Shown here: positions 44,143 to 52,211 of the stretch, in pieces | How the letters are laid out: each line of letters starts with the position of its first letter | How positions within the stretch are numbered: the first letter of the stretch is position 1 | Source: Streptomyces xanthophaeus | GTDB lineage: Bacteria > Actinomycetota > Actinomycetes > Streptomycetales > Streptomycetaceae | Length of the DNA: 64,000 nt | Direction: 5' to 3' | Assembly (NCBI RefSeq): GCF_030440515.1 | Contig: NZ_CP076543.1 | Coordinates: 1,240,001 to 1,304,000 of the forward strand | Made by a program: the position numbers and the translations under genes | The notes under the pieces: generated by a model | The model's database searches: none | The model's input: the letters and a program-made list of their open reading frames with translations, nothing else | What the model was told of the DNA's origin: nothing

Positions 44143-44724
44143 ATGACCGCAGAACCCCACCGCCTCACCCTCGGCGGAGACACGGCCCTCGTGCTCATCG
44201 ACCTCCAGACGGGCATCCTCGACCGGCCCGCCGCCAAGCCCACCCCCGAGATCCTGGGGAAGGGGATCGCGCTCGCCGAGGCGTTCCGCGCCCACCGGTT
44301 GCCCGTGGTCCTGGTCAAGGTGGCGTGGTCCCCGGACGGCGGTGACCTGCCCACCGCGAACGTGGACCGCCCCGGCCCGGCCGCCGCCCCGCCCGCCGCC
44401 TTCTCCGAGATCCCGGCCGAGCTCGCCGCCCTCGGGGACGTGGTCGTCACCAAACGCCACTGGGGCGCCTTCACCGGTACCGAACTCGACCTCCAGCTGC
44501 GCCGCCGCGGCATCCACCGCATCGTGCTGGCCGGCATCTCCACCAGCGTCGGCGTCGAGTCCACCGCCCGTACGGCGTGGGAGCTCAGCTACGACCTGGT
44601 CTTCGCGGAGGACGCCACCGCCGACACCGACCCCGACTCGCACGCCCACACGTTCGGCAAGATCTTCCCCCGCATCGGCAAGGTCAGCACCACGGACGAG
44701 ATCATCGCGGCCCTGGACTCCTGA
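44143..44724 (+). CDS. Isochorismatase-fold protein lacking the catalytic cysteine
   Basis: 193 residues; AGGAGAG (44131-44137) before the ATG. The cysteine-hydrolase/isochorismatase fold is clear, with Asp20 in V-L-I-D-L-Q and Lys104 in V-T-K-R-H-W-G. The nucleophile position in G-I-S-T-S-V-G-V-E-S holds Gly137 instead of Cys. Amidases and nicotinamidases of this fold need the Cys. True isochorismatases lack it, but their neighbouring pathway genes (isochorismate synthase, ACP domain) are absent here. It may hydrolyse a vinyl ether or be inactive toward amides. It lies 80 bases before the channel gene on the same strand. Confidence 0.85.
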   Translation: MTAEPHRLTLGGDTALVLIDLQTGILDRPAAKPTPEILGKGIALAEAFRAHRLPVVLVKVAWSPDGGDLPTANVDRPGPAAAPPAAFSEIPAELAALGDVVVTKRHWGAFTGTELDLQLRRRGIHRIVLAGISTSVGVESTARTAWELSYDLVFAEDATADTDPDSHAHTFGKIFPRIGKVSTTDEIIAALDS

Positions 44725-44804
44725 CCGGACGCGCTCCGGGGGCGGTTCACCCGTAACCGGGCGGGCGCCCACGGGTTAGCAGACCGGAAGGCGAGGGAGT
44801 TCTC

Positions 44805-46781
44805 ATGGCGCAGCGGCACACGACGTCCTTACGGCTGCGTCTTCGGTACCGGTTCGACCATCTGGTCGCAGGAGGGACCACCGCGCTCATCGGCTGGTTC
44901 GCCCTGGCCTGTCTCGCCGTCGTGGTCCCGGCGAGCACGGTGCTCGTCTGGGCCGACCGGGCCGCCCCGGCGACCCTCTCCGGCCGGCTCACCGCCGTCT
45001 GGGTCAGTGTCGGGCAGACGCTCAAGATCGGGGGCGCGGTCGGTTCCCCCCTCTACGTACTGGCCTCCGTGGCCCTTGCCCTGACCGCCCTGCTGTTCGT
45101 GTCCACGCTGGTCGGTCTGATCACCACCGGCATCAACCGGCGCATCATGCTGCTGCGCCGCGGGCACTCCACCGTGCTGGAATCCGGGCACACCGTCCTG
45201 CTGGGCTGGTCGGACCAGATCTTCCCGGTGGTCGGGGAGCTGGTGGCCGCGAACGCCAACCTGCGCAGGTCTGCCGTCGCCGTCCTCGCGCCGAAGGACA
45301 AGGTGGAGATGGAGGAGGAGATCTCCACCTCCATCGCCGGCACCGGCACCGGCACCGGCACCGGCACGACGCGGATCATCTGCCGCAACGGCCGCACCAC
45401 CGACCCCGCGGAGCTGGCCCGGGTGAGTCCGCGGACCGCGAAGGCCGTGCTCGTCCTGCCCCCCGAGGGGGACAACGGTGACGCCCAGGTGGTGAAGACA
45501 CTGCTCGCCCTCGGCGCCGCGGTCCCCGAGCCCGGCGGGGCGGTGGTGGTCGCCGCCGTGCGCGACACCCGCAACCATCTCACCGCCCGCCTGGCCGCCG
45601 GGCCCGGCGGGCACGTCCTGTGCGTCGACGACATCATCGCCCGGCTCCTCGTCCAGACCGCCCGCGAGCCCGGTCTGTCGCTCGTCTACCAGGAACTCCT
45701 CGATTTCGCCGGCGACGAGTTCTACACCGCCGCCGCCCACGGCCTCGCCGGACGCACCTTCGGTGAGGCCCTGCTGGCGTTCACCACCTCCTCGGTGGTC
45801 GGCCTGCTGCACCCCGGCGGCCGCGTCACGCTCAATCCGGACCCCGGTACGGTGATCGGCGCGGGCGACCGGATCGTCCTCATCTCCGAGGACGACGACA
45901 CGGCCGTACCGGCGGACGCGTCCTCGTTCGTCGACGAGGACGCGATCGTCACGGCCCGCCCGAGGACGCCCGAGGCCGAACGGCTGCTCCTCCTCGGCTG
46001 GAACCGCCGCGCGCCGCTCCTCGTGGAGCAGCTCGACCAGTTCGTCGGCCCCGGGACCACGCTGGACGTCGTATCGCTCGCCGACGACGTGAGTGCGTGC
46101 GCCGCCGCCGGCGCCGCCACCGGGGTACGCAGCCGCCTCGAAGTGTCCTTCCGCAGCGGGGACATCACCGATCCCGAGCTGCTGGCCAAGCTGGACGTGC
46201 CCTCGTACGACAGTGTGATCGTCATCGGCGAGACGGGCCACGGGCCATTGCTCCACGCGGCGGCGCCGATGCCCGCCCGCGCGATCGACCTCGGCCTCGC
46301 TCCGGAGACCGGGACGGAGACGGACGACCGGACGCTGGTCACCCTGCTGCATCTGCGGGCCATCGGTGAGGCGGCGGGGCGGGAGCTGTCACTCACCACG
46401 GAGATGTCCGACGACGGCAACCGGCTGCTGGCGCCCGCCCGGGAGGGTGCCGATTTCATCGTCAGCGGCCGGCTGATCAGTCTCCTCATGACCCAGATCT
46501 CGGAGAGCCCCTATCTCGCCGACGTCTTCGAGGAGTTGTTCGAGGCGGAGGGGAACGAGCTGCACCTGAAGCCCGTCGCGGACTACGTGCGCACCGGTCG
46601 CGAGGTGGCGTTCGCGACCCTCGTCGAGTCGGCCCGCCGGCGCCGTGAATGCGCGGTCGGCTACCGGCTGCACGCCGAGGCCGCCGCGGGCCCCGCGTAC
46701 GGGGTGCGGCTCAATCCGGACAAGGGGCAGCGGGTCCGCTTCGGCGAGCACGACTGGCTGATCGTGCTCGCCGAGAGCTGA
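44805..46781 (+). CDS. CASTOR/POLLUX-like ion channel with RCK-type domains and a TTA codon
   Basis: 658 residues; GAGGGAG (44793-44799) 5 bases before the ATG. Two membrane segments (about 22-45 and 80-105) flank a short pore-like loop. The long cytoplasmic part has two Rossmann/RCK-like units (V-L-L-G-W-S-D-Q-I near 130; L-L-L-G-W-N-R-R-A near 395). This is the layout of CASTOR/POLLUX-type channels, known as nuclear cation channels in plants and present but little studied in bacteria. A classic TVGYG filter is not seen. Codon 9 (44829-44831) is TTA, suggesting bldA-dependent translation. A Gly-Thr repeat lies in the first RCK unit. Confidence 0.87.
   Translation: MAQRHTTSLRLRLRYRFDHLVAGGTTALIGWFALACLAVVVPASTVLVWADRAAPATLSGRLTAVWVSVGQTLKIGGAVGSPLYVLASVALALTALLFVSTLVGLITTGINRRIMLLRRGHSTVLESGHTVLLGWSDQIFPVVGELVAANANLRRSAVAVLAPKDKVEMEEEISTSIAGTGTGTGTGTTRIICRNGRTTDPAELARVSPRTAKAVLVLPPEGDNGDAQVVKTLLALGAAVPEPGGAVVVAAVRDTRNHLTARLAAGPGGHVLCVDDIIARLLVQTAREPGLSLVYQELLDFAGDEFYTAAAHGLAGRTFGEALLAFTTSSVVGLLHPGGRVTLNPDPGTVIGAGDRIVLISEDDDTAVPADASSFVDEDAIVTARPRTPEAERLLLLGWNRRAPLLVEQLDQFVGPGTTLDVVSLADDVSACAAAGAATGVRSRLEVSFRSGDITDPELLAKLDVPSYDSVIVIGETGHGPLLHAAAPMPARAIDLGLAPETGTETDDRTLVTLLHLRAIGEAAGRELSLTTEMSDDGNRLLAPAREGADFIVSGRLISLLMTQISESPYLADVFEELFEAEGNELHLKPVADYVRTGREVAFATLVESARRRRECAVGYRLHAEAAAGPAYGVRLNPDKGQRVRFGEHDWLIVLAES
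45339..45368 (+). repeat. GGCACC hexanucleotide microsatellite inside the channel gene
   Basis: Four exact GGCACC units (45339-45362) plus one variant GGCACG (45363-45368) encode G-T-G-T-G-T-G-T-G-T in a loop of the first RCK domain. Unit loss or gain would change the loop length without a frameshift. Confidence 0.85.
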
Positions 46782-46814
46782 GGCGACCGCCGCCCGTGGC
46801 CGCGGCTGTGGCCG

Positions 46815-48776
46815 TCAGAGCGTCGAGTGGACCTCCAGGGCGGTGCGTACCGCGGACTCCAGGGCTCCCTCGATCCACGCCGGCTTGACGGAGGTGTGGC
46901 ACCCGGCGAAGTGCAGGTTCCCCTCGGCCTTGCGGACGTGGGGGAAGAGCTCGGTGTGCTGGCCGGGCAGCAGCACGGAGGCCTCGCCGTAGGCGTACGG
47001 GTCACGCATCCAGGACTGGGTGCGCCCGACGCCGGTGTAGAACACCTCGATCCGCTGCCCGAACACCTCCTGCACCCCGGCGAGCGCGCGCGGGTAGCGC
47101 TCCTCGTCGTCCAGGGAGTCCCACTTCAGGGCGTCGTCCGACCAGCTGTAGGAGGCGAGCACGACGCCGCCCGCGCTGCCCTCGACGGGGTAGGAGGGCT
47201 GGAACATGAAGCGGTTGGGGTTGTCGGTGGCCGAGCCGCCGCCGATGACGTGGGCCGCCTCGGGCTGGTCACGCGTGACCGCCCGGCAGGCCGCGTAGTG
47301 CGCCCGCTGCCCGCTGGAGATGCCGCGGTCGGACACGGACGAGTGCGCGCCGAGCAGGGTGCCGTCCGCCGGGGTCTGCCCGAGCTGGTACTTGCGGTAC
47401 AGGCCTGGCTGGACGGCCTCCAGTTCGCGCTTCCAGTCGGCCTCGTCGAACTCCCACCAGCGGCGGCTGAATTCGAGCAGGACCTTGGTCGCCGCGTCGT
47501 AGTGCAGCTCGGTGATCGCGCGCCGCTTGCCGTACGAGAGCGCGGGCGCGACCGGGATGTGGCGCAGCCCGGAGAAGGGCACGGTGATGATCGCGGTGTC
47601 GCCGGTGAAGGTCTCGCGCCGTACGGGGCTGCCGCCGCGGCCCTCGGAGACGGTCTCGATGCTGACCCCGCCCTCCCCGTGGGTGATCCGGGTGGCGCGG
47701 CGGTCGAGCCGGACGAGGTCGTCGACGCGGGCGTAGAGGGCGTCGGCCAGGGTGGCGGTGCCGCCGGGCAGTTCGAAGAAGGCGGTGTCCGGGCTGATCA
47801 GCGAGGCCCCGATGAAGCTGTGCACGAAGGCGAGGTGCAGGCGGGAGGTGAGGTTCTCGACGGTGCCGATCAGGTCGATCGTCCGCTCGTCGAGCTTCGC
47901 CTCCTCGGTCAGGTAGCGGTACATCGACATGTGGCCGTAGCGCTGGATCACGCGGGCCCAGCCCTCGACGAGCTGCTTGTCCTTCTTGCCCTCGATCTCC
48001 TTGCGCACGGGGGCGAAGGCGTTGCGGACGATCTGCGCGGCGGGCAGGGCCTCGTAGGCCGCCGGGACCCCGAAGGACTTGTTGAGGGCCTGCGGGCTGC
48101 GCGCGTAGTCGGCGCGGCGGACGCGGATGCCGTTGACGAAGATCCACGTACGGTAGGCGGGGCGGCCCGACCCGTCGACGTCGACCAGGTGGAAGCGCCG
48201 CCGCTTCAGGCCGAGGCTGTCGATCAGCCCGGTGACCAGGGGGTGGCTGTCGGGAATGCGCATCGCGCCGGCCTCGGCGTACTGCTTCGGGTCGGCGAAG
48301 GGGGCCGCGGACTTCTCGTGGCCGCCGGTACGGAAGGTCTTGATCCGGCCGCCCACCCGGTTGCCGTTGGCCTCGATGACGGTAACCTGGTGTCCGGCCT
48401 CGCGCAGCAGGTGGGCGGCGGTGAGTCCGGCGGGCCCGGCGCCGACGATCAGTACCTTCTTGCGGGTACGGGACCGGGGCAGGCCGTTCTTCAGCAGGAT
48501 GTCGGAGTAACGGGGCACCAGCGGCTCGTCGTCGTCGTCGCGTACGAGGACGGCCCGGGCGATGGTGAGGCAGGTCTCCCAGTCGGGGCGCGCGGAGCCG
48601 GACGGGGTCTGCGGGGTCCCGGCGGAGGCGGCGGCGACCGACAGGGCGCCGACTCCCGCGACGGCGGCCGCACCGCCGATGACGGTACGGCGGGAGGGGC
48701 GGCGGGCGGGCGCCGGGGCGGGCTCGCCGGAGGGGCCGGGCGTGGGATCGGGCGCGGGCACGGGTTCGATGATCAT
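46815..48776 (-). CDS. Tat-exported flavin amine/L-amino-acid oxidase (L-glutamate-oxidase-like)
   Basis: 653 residues. The Tat signal is [11 protein letters not shown] followed by an Ala-rich core. The FAD Rossmann motif [10 protein letters not shown] is at 111-120, with the [11 protein letters not shown] ribose loop after it. The C-terminal FAD-closing segment is H-F-A-G-C-H-T-S. Length, Tat export and the S-R-T-R-K-K-V-L-I entry to the FAD domain fit the secreted Streptomyces L-amino-acid oxidases. L-glutamate oxidase is the best-known member, but substrate choice is not certain. It would release a 2-oxoacid, NH3 and H2O2 outside the cell. It converges with the channel gene. Confidence 0.88.
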   Translation of the reverse strand: MIIEPVPAPDPTPGPSGEPAPAPARRPSRRTVIGGAAAVAGVGALSVAAASAGTPQTPSGSARPDWETCLTIARAVLVRDDDDEPLVPRYSDILLKNGLPRSRTRKKVLIVGAGPAGLTAAHLLREAGHQVTVIEANGNRVGGRIKTFRTGGHEKSAAPFADPKQYAEAGAMRIPDSHPLVTGLIDSLGLKRRRFHLVDVDGSGRPAYRTWIFVNGIRVRRADYARSPQALNKSFGVPAAYEALPAAQIVRNAFAPVRKEIEGKKDKQLVEGWARVIQRYGHMSMYRYLTEEAKLDERTIDLIGTVENLTSRLHLAFVHSFIGASLISPDTAFFELPGGTATLADALYARVDDLVRLDRRATRITHGEGGVSIETVSEGRGGSPVRRETFTGDTAIITVPFSGLRHIPVAPALSYGKRRAITELHYDAATKVLLEFSRRWWEFDEADWKRELEAVQPGLYRKYQLGQTPADGTLLGAHSSVSDRGISSGQRAHYAACRAVTRDQPEAAHVIGGGSATDNPNRFMFQPSYPVEGSAGGVVLASYSWSDDALKWDSLDDEERYPRALAGVQEVFGQRIEVFYTGVGRTQSWMRDPYAYGEASVLLPGQHTELFPHVRKAEGNLHFAGCHTSVKPAWIEGALESAVRTALEVHSTL

Positions 48777-48944
48777 GTATCAACTCTCCCGGCCCCCCGG
48801 CGCCTTGAGCGCCCAAAGGCGCCCGGGCGGGAAACAATCACCCGCACGTGCGGTGCGGGGCTCCCGGTGCTGACGAACTGGGATTCGTGCCGGGCCGGGC
48901 CGGCCCGTCCCGCCGGATCCGGCGGCTTCGGCGGCTTCGGCGGG

Positions 48945-49682
48945 TCAGGCGACCCGGCGCACCCGCTGGCTGGTGAGTTCGTACCGGGCTCCGACGACGG
49001 CCAGGTGCCCGGCCGCGACCTTGGCGGCGAGCTCCGGTTCCGCGGCGAGCCGCGCCCGCACCAGCCGTACGTTCGCGGTGATCGCCGCGTCGATCCGCGC
49101 GGCCCCGCGCAGCGTGCGGTCGATCGCCGGGTGGATCTGGTCGACCAGGTACTGCATGTGGCCCGGCAGCGGGGCCCCGCCCTCGTCGGCCCGGACGGCC
49201 GCGGCGACCGCCCCGCACGACTGGTGGCCGAGGACGACGACCAGCGGGATGCCCAGTTCGAGGACCCCGTAGGTGATGCTGCCGAGCACCGCCTCGTCCA
49301 GGACCTCCCCTGCCGACCGTACGGTCAGCAGATCGCCCAGGCCCTGGTCGAAGACCAGCTCCGGGGGGACGCGGGAGTCGACGCAGCCGAGCACGACGGC
49401 GAAGGGGTGCTGGCCGCCGACCAGCGTCTGGCGCACGGTCCGGGTCTCGTCGGGGTGCCGCTCGTGCAGGGTCCGCCAGCGCGCGTTGCCCGTCTCCAGT
49501 TCCCGCAGCGCGGAAGCGGGGGTGGCGGGCCGGACCCGTCCGGGGCCCCCGGTGACGGGGGCCCCGGGTGTCCGGGGGGTACCGCCCACCAGGCCGGCTC
49601 CCAGGGCCACCGTGCCGGTCAGTACCACCCGGAGCAGCCGACGCCGCCCCTGGACGCCGCGGCGTTCAACAGGGATGCTCAT
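48945..49682 (-). CDS. Exported beta-carbonic anhydrase
   Basis: 245 residues. The N-terminus has G-R-R-R-L-L-R-V-V followed by a hydrophobic stretch, a Tat- or Sec-type signal, unusual for this normally cytoplasmic family. The zinc site is complete: Cys100 and Asp102 in C-V-D-S-R-V-P-P-E, His153 and Cys156 in G-H-Q-S-C-G. It should interconvert CO2 and bicarbonate outside the membrane. The spacer before it is AT-rich (49683-49708). The downstream 168-base gap to the oxidase gene holds two tandem CGGCTTCGG units (48923-48940) and no gene. Confidence 0.9.
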   Translation of the reverse strand: MSIPVERRGVQGRRRLLRVVLTGTVALGAGLVGGTPRTPGAPVTGGPGRVRPATPASALRELETGNARWRTLHERHPDETRTVRQTLVGGQHPFAVVLGCVDSRVPPELVFDQGLGDLLTVRSAGEVLDEAVLGSITYGVLELGIPLVVVLGHQSCGAVAAAVRADEGGAPLPGHMQYLVDQIHPAIDRTLRGAARIDAAITANVRLVRARLAAEPELAAKVAAGHLAVVGARYELTSQRVRRVA

Positions 49683-49692
49683 ATCTGAACAA

Positions 49693-49704
49693 AATACGCA
49701 TATT
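49693..49704. promoter_or_regulatory. AT-rich near-palindrome before the carbonic anhydrase gene
   Basis: AATACGCATATT is symmetric at 10 of 12 positions and lies 11 bases upstream of the start codon, inside a clear AT-rich island. TATTTT on the reverse strand could be a -10 box. It is a candidate promoter with an overlapping operator; the regulator is unknown. Confidence 0.4.
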
Positions 49705-49754
49705 AACCCCTGCGGGGTGGGTGCCGCTCTCGGACGGGATCCGGGTGGGTCCTC

Positions 49755-50291
49755 TCAGCGGGGCGTCAGCAGCCGTGCGAGCACCGCGCCGAGCCGCTCG
49801 CGCACCCCTTCGTCGGTGATGACCCCGTCCGCACCGACCGTGCCCCGGTCCACCGGGATGCTCACGCAGGCCGGCTCCACGATGTCCGCGCCGGTGTAGC
49901 CCAGTACCGTCCGCAGCGTGGCTTCCGCACCCCGGCCCCGGCCGGCGGCGGCCGCGTTGACCCAGGCCACGGGCTTGTCGCAGATCTCGGTACCGCCGAC
50001 CGTCCAGTCGAGCAGGTTCTTGAACGAGCCCGGCAGGGTGCCCGCGTACTCCGGGGTACAGATCAGGACCGCCGCCGCCGCGCCGATCGCCGCGCGCAGC
50101 TCCGCCACCGGGGCCGGCAGCGGGTCGGTGTCGTCGTCGGGGTTGAAGTGCGGGAGGGCGGCCAGGCCCCCGTAGAGCTCGGTGCGCACGTGCGCGGGGG
50201 CCACGGCCTGCGCGGTGCGCAGCACGGACTCGTTGGAGGAACCGGTCCGCAGGCTTCCGGACAGCAGCAGGATCAGGGGTGGCGTGGACAT
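49755..50291 (-). CDS. NAD(P)H-dependent FMN reductase family protein
   Basis: 178 residues with a flavodoxin-like fold. L-S-G-S-L-R-T-G-S-S-N is the FMN phosphate loop and C-T-P-E-Y-A-G-T-L-P-G-S-F-K-N-L-L-D-W is the family's second signature. Enzymes of this group reduce quinones, azo dyes or free flavin. It lies only 4 bases after the XRE regulator gene on the same strand, so it is its operon partner and probable target. Confidence 0.92.
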   Translation of the reverse strand: MSTPPLILLLSGSLRTGSSNESVLRTAQAVAPAHVRTELYGGLAALPHFNPDDDTDPLPAPVAELRAAIGAAAAVLICTPEYAGTLPGSFKNLLDWTVGGTEICDKPVAWVNAAAAGRGRGAEATLRTVLGYTGADIVEPACVSIPVDRGTVGADGVITDEGVRERLGAVLARLLTPR

Positions 50292-50295
50292 CCGG

Positions 50296-51162
50296 TCAGC
50301 CTGCTTCCGAGGGGATTCGTACGGTGGCGACGCCCCGGAGGAGGGCGAGGCGGTCGGCCGTGTCCGAGCCGGGCGGCGGGGTGAAGAGCACGAGGCGCTG
50401 GTCCTCCTCCTGGGCGAGCAGCACCTGGCAGTCGAGGTCGACGGGACCGGCGACCGGGTGGACGACGCGCATGCGGCTGCGGCGCCGGACGGCGACCTCG
50501 TGCAGGTCCCACAGGCCGGCGAAGTCCTCGCAGGCCTCCCGCAGCCGCTCCACCAGACGGCCGGCCACCGGATCGGCGACGCCCCGGCGGGCGACGGCGG
50601 CGCGCAGGTCCGCGACGTGCAGCCGGCTGTAGTGGTCGTGTTCTTCGGCCGGGTACGCGTCCCGCGCGGCCGGGTCGGCGAACCAGCGCCAGATCACGTT
50701 GCGGCCGTGCTCGGAGACCGTGCACACATCGCCCAGCAGCGACCGCGCCAGGTCGTTCTGGGCCAGGACGTCGCCCAGGTCGCTCAGTACCTGGGCCGCG
50801 GTGCCGGGCAGTTGGTCCAGCAGGTGCAGCAGGCCCGCGCCGACCCGGTCGCCACCGGCCCGCCCGGCGGGCGGGCGGTGGCCGGCGAGCAGGTGGAGGT
50901 GGTCGCGTTCGTCGTCGCTGAGCCGCAGGGCGCGGGCCAGCGAGGAGAGGATCTGCGGTGACGGCTGCGGGCCGCGGGCCTGCTCCATCCGCATGTAGTA
51001 GTCGGCCGACATCCCGGCGAGGTGGGCGACCTCCTCGCGCCGCAGCCCCGCCGTCCGCCGCCGGGGTCCCGCGACCAGCCCCACGTCCGACGGTCGCACG
51101 CGGTCACGCGAACGGCGGAGGAAGTCGGCGAGTTCCCGGCGGTCGATCGTCATGTCGATCAT
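50296..51162 (-). CDS. XRE-family regulator with MmyB-like ligand domain
   Basis: 288 residues (ATG at 51162; ATG 51153 is nearly equal). The helix-turn-helix (L-R-R-E-E-V-A-H-L-A-G-M-S-A-D-Y-Y-M-R-M-E-Q) is at about 35-60. The rest is the MmyB-like C-terminal half with W-R-W-F-A-D-P-A-A-R, common in actinobacterial regulators of short-chain dehydrogenases and reductases. It is divergent from an alpha/beta hydrolase gene across 157 bases and cotranscribed with the FMN reductase, so a redox-linked detoxification unit is likely. Confidence 0.92.
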   Translation of the reverse strand: MIDMTIDRRELADFLRRSRDRVRPSDVGLVAGPRRRTAGLRREEVAHLAGMSADYYMRMEQARGPQPSPQILSSLARALRLSDDERDHLHLLAGHRPPAGRAGGDRVGAGLLHLLDQLPGTAAQVLSDLGDVLAQNDLARSLLGDVCTVSEHGRNVIWRWFADPAARDAYPAEEHDHYSRLHVADLRAAVARRGVADPVAGRLVERLREACEDFAGLWDLHEVAVRRRSRMRVVHPVAGPVDLDCQVLLAQEEDQRLVLFTPPPGSDTADRLALLRGVATVRIPSEAG

Positions 51163-51319
51163 TCTGCCGCACGGGTCCGAGCGCCCGCCGGGACGCCTCC
51201 TGGGATCCCCGGTCCTAGGTTCGAGCAGGCTCTCCCGCCTGTGGGACGGCGGCGGCACTGTGGGCGGAGCCGGAGCGAAGGTTCCCGGTGACCCCACCGC
51301 ACCAGAAGGAGCAGCCGCC

Positions 51320-52153
51320 ATGTCCGCCCAGGCCACCGCCACCGCCACCCGTACCGCCACCCGTACCGCGACCGTGCAGGTCGCCGACGCCCGGGTGCAC
51401 TACGACCGCACCGGCTCGGGCCCCGCGCTCATGCTCGTCCACGGCACCGGATCGGGCGGATCCGCCGTGAACTGGGGCCGGCTGCTGCCTCGTTTCACCG
51501 CCGGCCGCACCGTCATCACCCCGGACCTCTCGGGGACCGAGCGCACCGTGGACGACGGGGGGCCTCTGACCGTGGAGGGCCTGGCCGCCCAGGTCATCGC
51601 CGTCATCGAGGACGCGGACACGGGTCCGGTGGACCTGCTGGGCTTCTCCATGGGCGCGCCGGTGTCCGCAGCGGTCGCCGCGCTGCGCCCCGACCTCGTA
51701 CGCCGCCTGATCCTGGTCGCCGGATGGGCCCATACCGACAGCGACGAGTACCTGCGCAACCTCTTCGTCCTGTGGAAGCAGCTCGGCACCTCCGACCCGG
51801 CCGCCTTCGGCCGCGCCGTCGCCATGACCGGCTTCAGCCGCGGATTCCTCAACGCGATCGGCCGTGAACAGGTGGAACTGCTGATCCCCAACATGCCGCC
51901 CACCCCCGGCACCCTGCGCCACGTCGACCTCGACACCCGCATCGACATCCGCGGGCTGCTGCCGCGCATCCAGGCCGAGACGCTGGTGATCGGCTGCACC
52001 CAGGACATCACCGTCCCGGTGGAGAACAGCCGCGCCCTGCACGCGGCGATCGGGCACAGCCGCTACGCCGAGATCGACGCCGGGCACGTGGCGTTCTTCG
52101 AGAAGGAGGACGAATTCGTGCGGCTGGTGGCCGGGTTCGTGCCCGCCCCGTGA
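51320..52153 (+). CDS. Alpha/beta hydrolase
   Basis: 277 residues; AAGGAG (51306-51311) before the ATG. It opens with a Thr-Ala-Arg repeat (A-T-A-T-A-T-R-T-A-T-R-T-A-T). The hydrolase fold follows, with V-H-G-T-G-S-G-G, nucleophile in G-F-S-M-G-A, an acidic residue in C-T-Q-D-I-T and His in D-A-G-H-V-A. Nothing points to a particular substrate. It is divergent from the XRE/FMN-reductase pair, so the XRE protein may control it too. Its stop codon lies inside the left arm of the terminator that follows. Confidence 0.9.
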   Translation: MSAQATATATRTATRTATVQVADARVHYDRTGSGPALMLVHGTGSGGSAVNWGRLLPRFTAGRTVITPDLSGTERTVDDGGPLTVEGLAAQVIAVIEDADTGPVDLLGFSMGAPVSAAVAALRPDLVRRLILVAGWAHTDSDEYLRNLFVLWKQLGTSDPAAFGRAVAMTGFSRGFLNAIGREQVELLIPNMPPTPGTLRHVDLDTRIDIRGLLPRIQAETLVIGCTQDITVPVENSRALHAAIGHSRYAEIDAGHVAFFEKEDEFVRLVAGFVPAP

Positions 52154-52189
52154 TCCGCCGCGCGACGGGCACGGCGGATCACGGGGCGG
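52143..52189. terminator. Bidirectional terminator, 18-bp perfect stem
   Basis: Arms 52143-52160 and 52172-52189 pair perfectly around an 11-base loop. It spans the hydrolase stop codon and lies 22 bases before the end of the converging ABC transporter gene, so it serves both. Confidence 0.9.
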
Positions 52190-52211
52190 TCCCGGCAGGC
52201 CGGGCCCGCGG

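Noticed and set aside
44725..44804. Terminator between the isochorismatase-like and channel genes
   Set aside because: Only a 6-bp ACCCGT/ACGGGT pair with a 16-base loop is present, much poorer than the real terminators of this window.
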